This document shows, piece after piece, positions 61,813 through 64,000 of a DNA stretch of 64,000 nucleotides. A program made the position numbers and the translations under genes. The DNA lies in NCBI GenBank assembly GCA_900323505.1, contig OOIN01000007.1, forward strand, positions 186,001 through 250,000, given 5' to 3'. Origin of the DNA: Ustilago trichophora. Lineage: Eukaryota > Basidiomycota > Ustilaginomycetes > Ustilaginales > Ustilaginaceae. The stretch's first letter is position 1, and the number at the start of each line of letters is the position of its first letter. The notes under the pieces were generated by a model. The model was not told the origin of the DNA. It searched no databases and saw nothing but the letters and a program-made list of their open reading frames with translations.

Positions 61813-64000
61813 TTACACGAGACAAAGTTCCGCCTCGCACAACCTGACGATGGAGAAATAACCCAACCAATCGGATTCCTCCTTTACTTCGTTTAGTCGG
61901 CACCGGAGCTGCAGCTTGATCGCGATTAAAGCGCAAGCATCTCCATTGTTGTCAGAGCAATTTCTGTTTGAAGAATACGAGACGATGCTGGCAGCTTGCA
62001 AACGATACGGCAGTTTAGAGGTGCGAAGGATGTCGAGAATGTCGCGATAGAGGTCACTGTTACGGTCGAGAAAAATGCTGGTTGATACAGAGTTGGGGCT
62101 GTGAAGGGTTGTAGGTGATGGTGCGAATGGCAAGTGAGGGGAGCAGAGGCGGGAGGATGAGAGTGCGGCGTGATCCCAAATGACGTTTGGATTGGGTTGG
62201 CCATGCTGTGGACCGTCGCTTGACATTGCGTGAACTGCTTCACCGTCGGCTTTGGACCAGTTGGAGGTGTCGGATACATCACTTGTTCGTCTTGTGGACG
62301 TGTCTGATTCCGTGTGCGACAGGGTGCCAGAGGCGGTGGTGGAAAGCGAGGCGCTAGATTGCGAAATGCTCGGCTCGAGAGCCATGCCTAGGCCCAGGTC
62401 CAGATCAGTGTGCGGCTGCGAGGTCATCTGCTCTGCTGGGCTGTTCTCGTCGACGGTGGTGAAATGTGAACCTTGACTGCTCTGAGCCGAGTCAGATCGC
62501 TCGTGGATGGCGCATTGTGAGACGTCGACTCGCTGGCTGCGTGTCAGATGGATGTCATTACACAGCTCCAACTCAGAGTCGCTCTTGTGATTGCGCTCCA
62601 GAGTATCAATCAGCCGAGGTTGATCGCCTGCCTTGCCTCGAAGAGTCGAGACGAGCGTGACATACTTTGTACCGCCCACATCCAAAACCACTTGCGAGTC
62701 GGGTTGAGCCTGCTTCGAGTCCATTGGCGAGGTTGTTGCAAGATGCAGTCTGCGTCCTTTGGGCGAGGCAGGCTTGGTGGGGAGCTGCAACCAGGACCCT
62801 TCAGCGGTTGTTGTTGCTGCGGAAGAGGGCGCAGAGTCGGAGGCCTGCACAGCCTTTTGCATCGCGGTGTTGCTCACCGCCAGACTAGCACGAGGCGCCC
62901 CGACCTCGAGGGAAGACTTAGTCGAGTCACATAAATGCTGATCTGAGCCAAAGCCACTGGCCAGCGGAGGCGGAGGAGGCAGACCAAATTGCGGAGGAGG
63001 CTTCTGCGGAGGCAAACGCTGAGCTTTAGGAAGACGCCTAGGTGGAGAGTCGGAAATGACATCTGTTTTTGTAACACGACCGCAGCTGGAAATGCTGCTG
63101 TGGTCGCTCACAGTGTTAGGAGATTCGGCTAACATGGTCTCCCAAGCGGTTTGATCTGCATGAGTTTTGTTTGAGATCTGCACTGATGAACTCTGCTCAT
63201 TGACTTCCGAGACGGGCGAGGTCTGTTGAGGTCTGCGACTGGGGTCAAATCGAAGTGTAGACATGGATTGCGACTTTCGTAGGCTGTCGCGTCGACTCAA
63301 GTCGGGTTCGTCAGCACAGTAGGGAGGAGGGGCCACCCATTGTGCCTTACCGTCCTCGAAAGAAGCTGGGACACCAGAGGATTGACGATGCTGGTCAGAT
63401 TGTCTGGAGAGCAACCTTTTCCTGTCTGCTGTTTTGGGACGGGATGGTTTGAAGGCGCTACCCGTGAGGCCGAGGATGAGGTCTCGATCAGCCGGTGTCA
63501 CACTTCGCGTCTTTTCCGACCTTGAAGAAAGGATTGAGAGCTCGGATGGCGAGGGGCGATGGCCAAAGACGGCTTGACGAGGATTGGGACTTGGGATGGT
63601 GCCATCGCTGGTGGAGGGACGGGATGATGGGGTAGCGTCTCGGTACTGGCTGGTTCGCTTGTCGACTTGAGGAGGAGTAGGAAGGTCTTGGAAGCTGGAA
63701 TTGGGGATCATTGCGCCGGATGAGTTTCGGCTGTGGCGTCTGCCCTTGAAAAGGCGACTGGCAGTGCCAAGAGCAGCGAGTCGTGCTCTGTGCGGTACTC
63801 CGGACAGAGTCTTTGAAGTGTTGTCTAACTTCTCCTCGTCTTCGGAATCATCAAATTGGCTCTTGAGTGGATTGTGAGATGGGAGGAAATCATCCAAAGG
63901 AGCAAAGTCGGAGGGAACGACATGCTGCGAGCCTAGAGTGCTGCTTCTCTTGCGTCGCGTTGCGTCCAAGTCGACATGGTCCGGTGTAAAGGAGGCAGTG
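61813..64000 (-). CDS. BTB/POZ (T1-type) protein, N-terminus outside window
   Basis: The frame is open from the stop at 61813 to the right edge (about 729 codons) without an ATG near the edge that could be the start, so the N-terminus is missing. Most of the protein is Ser/Pro-rich and disordered, with a proline run (PPPQFGLPPPPPLASGFG). Near the C-terminus a T1/KCTD-like BTB domain begins with VVLDVGGTKYVTLVSTLRGK, is interrupted by about 170 polar residues, and resumes with IFLDRNSDLYRDILDILRTSKLP, then KEESDWLGYFSIVRLCEAEL, which matches the end of such domains. BTB domains form oligomers and often link substrates to cullin-3 ligases; the partner is unknown. It converges on MAD1 with 170 bp between stops. 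Confidence 0.75.
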   Translation of the reverse strand, partial: TASFTPDHVDLDATRRKRSSTLGSQHVVPSDFAPLDDFLPSHNPLKSQFDDSEDEEKLDNTSKTLSGVPHRARLAALGTASRLFKGRRHSRNSSGAMIPNSSFQDLPTPPQVDKRTSQYRDATPSSRPSTSDGTIPSPNPRQAVFGHRPSPSELSILSSRSEKTRSVTPADRDLILGLTGSAFKPSRPKTADRKRLLSRQSDQHRQSSGVPASFEDGKAQWVAPPPYCADEPDLSRRDSLRKSQSMSTLRFDPSRRPQQTSPVSEVNEQSSSVQISNKTHADQTAWETMLAESPNTVSDHSSISSCGRVTKTDVISDSPPRRLPKAQRLPPQKPPPQFGLPPPPPLASGFGSDQHLCDSTKSSLEVGAPRASLAVSNTAMQKAVQASDSAPSSAATTTAEGSWLQLPTKPASPKGRRLHLATTSPMDSKQAQPDSQVVLDVGGTKYVTLVSTLRGKAGDQPRLIDTLERNHKSDSELELCNDIHLTRSQRVDVSQCAIHERSDSAQSSQGSHFTTVDENSPAEQMTSQPHTDLDLGLGMALEPSISQSSASLSTTASGTLSHTESDTSTRRTSDVSDTSNWSKADGEAVHAMSSDGPQHGQPNPNVIWDHAALSSSRLCSPHLPFAPSPTTLHSPNSVSTSIFLDRNSDLYRDILDILRTSKLPYRLQAASIVSYSSNRNCSDNNGDACALIAIKLQLRCRLNEVKEESDWLGYFSIVRLCEAELCLV

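Noticed and set aside
1..64000. CRISPR array, phage, plasmid or bacterial operon
   Set aside because: Tandem repeats are simple microsatellites without unique spacers, and every recognisable gene is eukaryotic nuclear.

Overview
The window looks like nuclear DNA of a smut fungus (Basidiomycota, Ustilaginomycotina, most likely Ustilaginaceae). The basis is inference: genes are large and intron-poor, the few introns are mostly 78-120 nt with GTAAGT-type donors, proteins carry long Ser/Pro/Gln/Ala-rich disordered arms, and the SUB2, CFT1, BUR1, SLU7 and RPS26 proteins read as basidiomycete orthologues. No bacterial, viral, plasmid or intact transposon gene was seen. The species cannot be fixed from this sequence alone.

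Layout, left to right: the 5' part of a FYV10/MAEA GID-complex subunit (-, cut by the left edge); an FCP1/NIF-domain protein (-); a multi-pass membrane protein (+); a RING E3 ligase (-); arginase (-); the RNA helicase SUB2 (+, five exons); an EEF1AKMT4-like methyltransferase (+, three exons including a 14-nt micro-exon); a 2207-residue disordered protein (-); ribosomal protein S26 (+, three exons); the cleavage/polyadenylation factor CFT1 (-); a WW-domain protein (+); ALG14 (-, two exons); a LONRF-like RING/LON protein (+); a dithiol glutaredoxin (+, two exons); a seven-segment membrane protein with a 30-Gln tract (+); the CDK BUR1 (-); splicing factor SLU7 (+); a mitochondrial RRM protein (-); spindle-checkpoint protein MAD1 (+); and a BTB/T1-like protein (-, cut by the right edge). 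Genes mostly alternate in strand, giving divergent pairs with shared upstream regions and tightly spaced convergent pairs.

There is no operon or biosynthetic cluster. Five of the twenty genes act or probably act on mRNA (SUB2 export, CFT1 3'-end formation, BUR1 transcription elongation, SLU7 splicing, and the WW protein by inference). Three are ubiquitin-ligase type (FYV10, the RING protein, the LONRF protein). The rest are housekeeping or unknown. Three long stretches lack a convincing gene: about 34.5-37.6 kb, 42.4-44.8 kb and 55.1-57.6 kb. The first carries repeated TACTGTAC-like motifs and the last a strand-biased block of AGTCG pentamers.

The points most worth a second look are the 1365-nt GC-AG intron in SUB2, the 14-nt micro-exon, a run of 31 C inside a probable in-frame 78-nt intron, three SxIP motifs at the MAD1 N-terminus, a BTB fold split by a disordered insertion, and the AGTCG block. 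I see nothing that amounts to a new multi-gene system.
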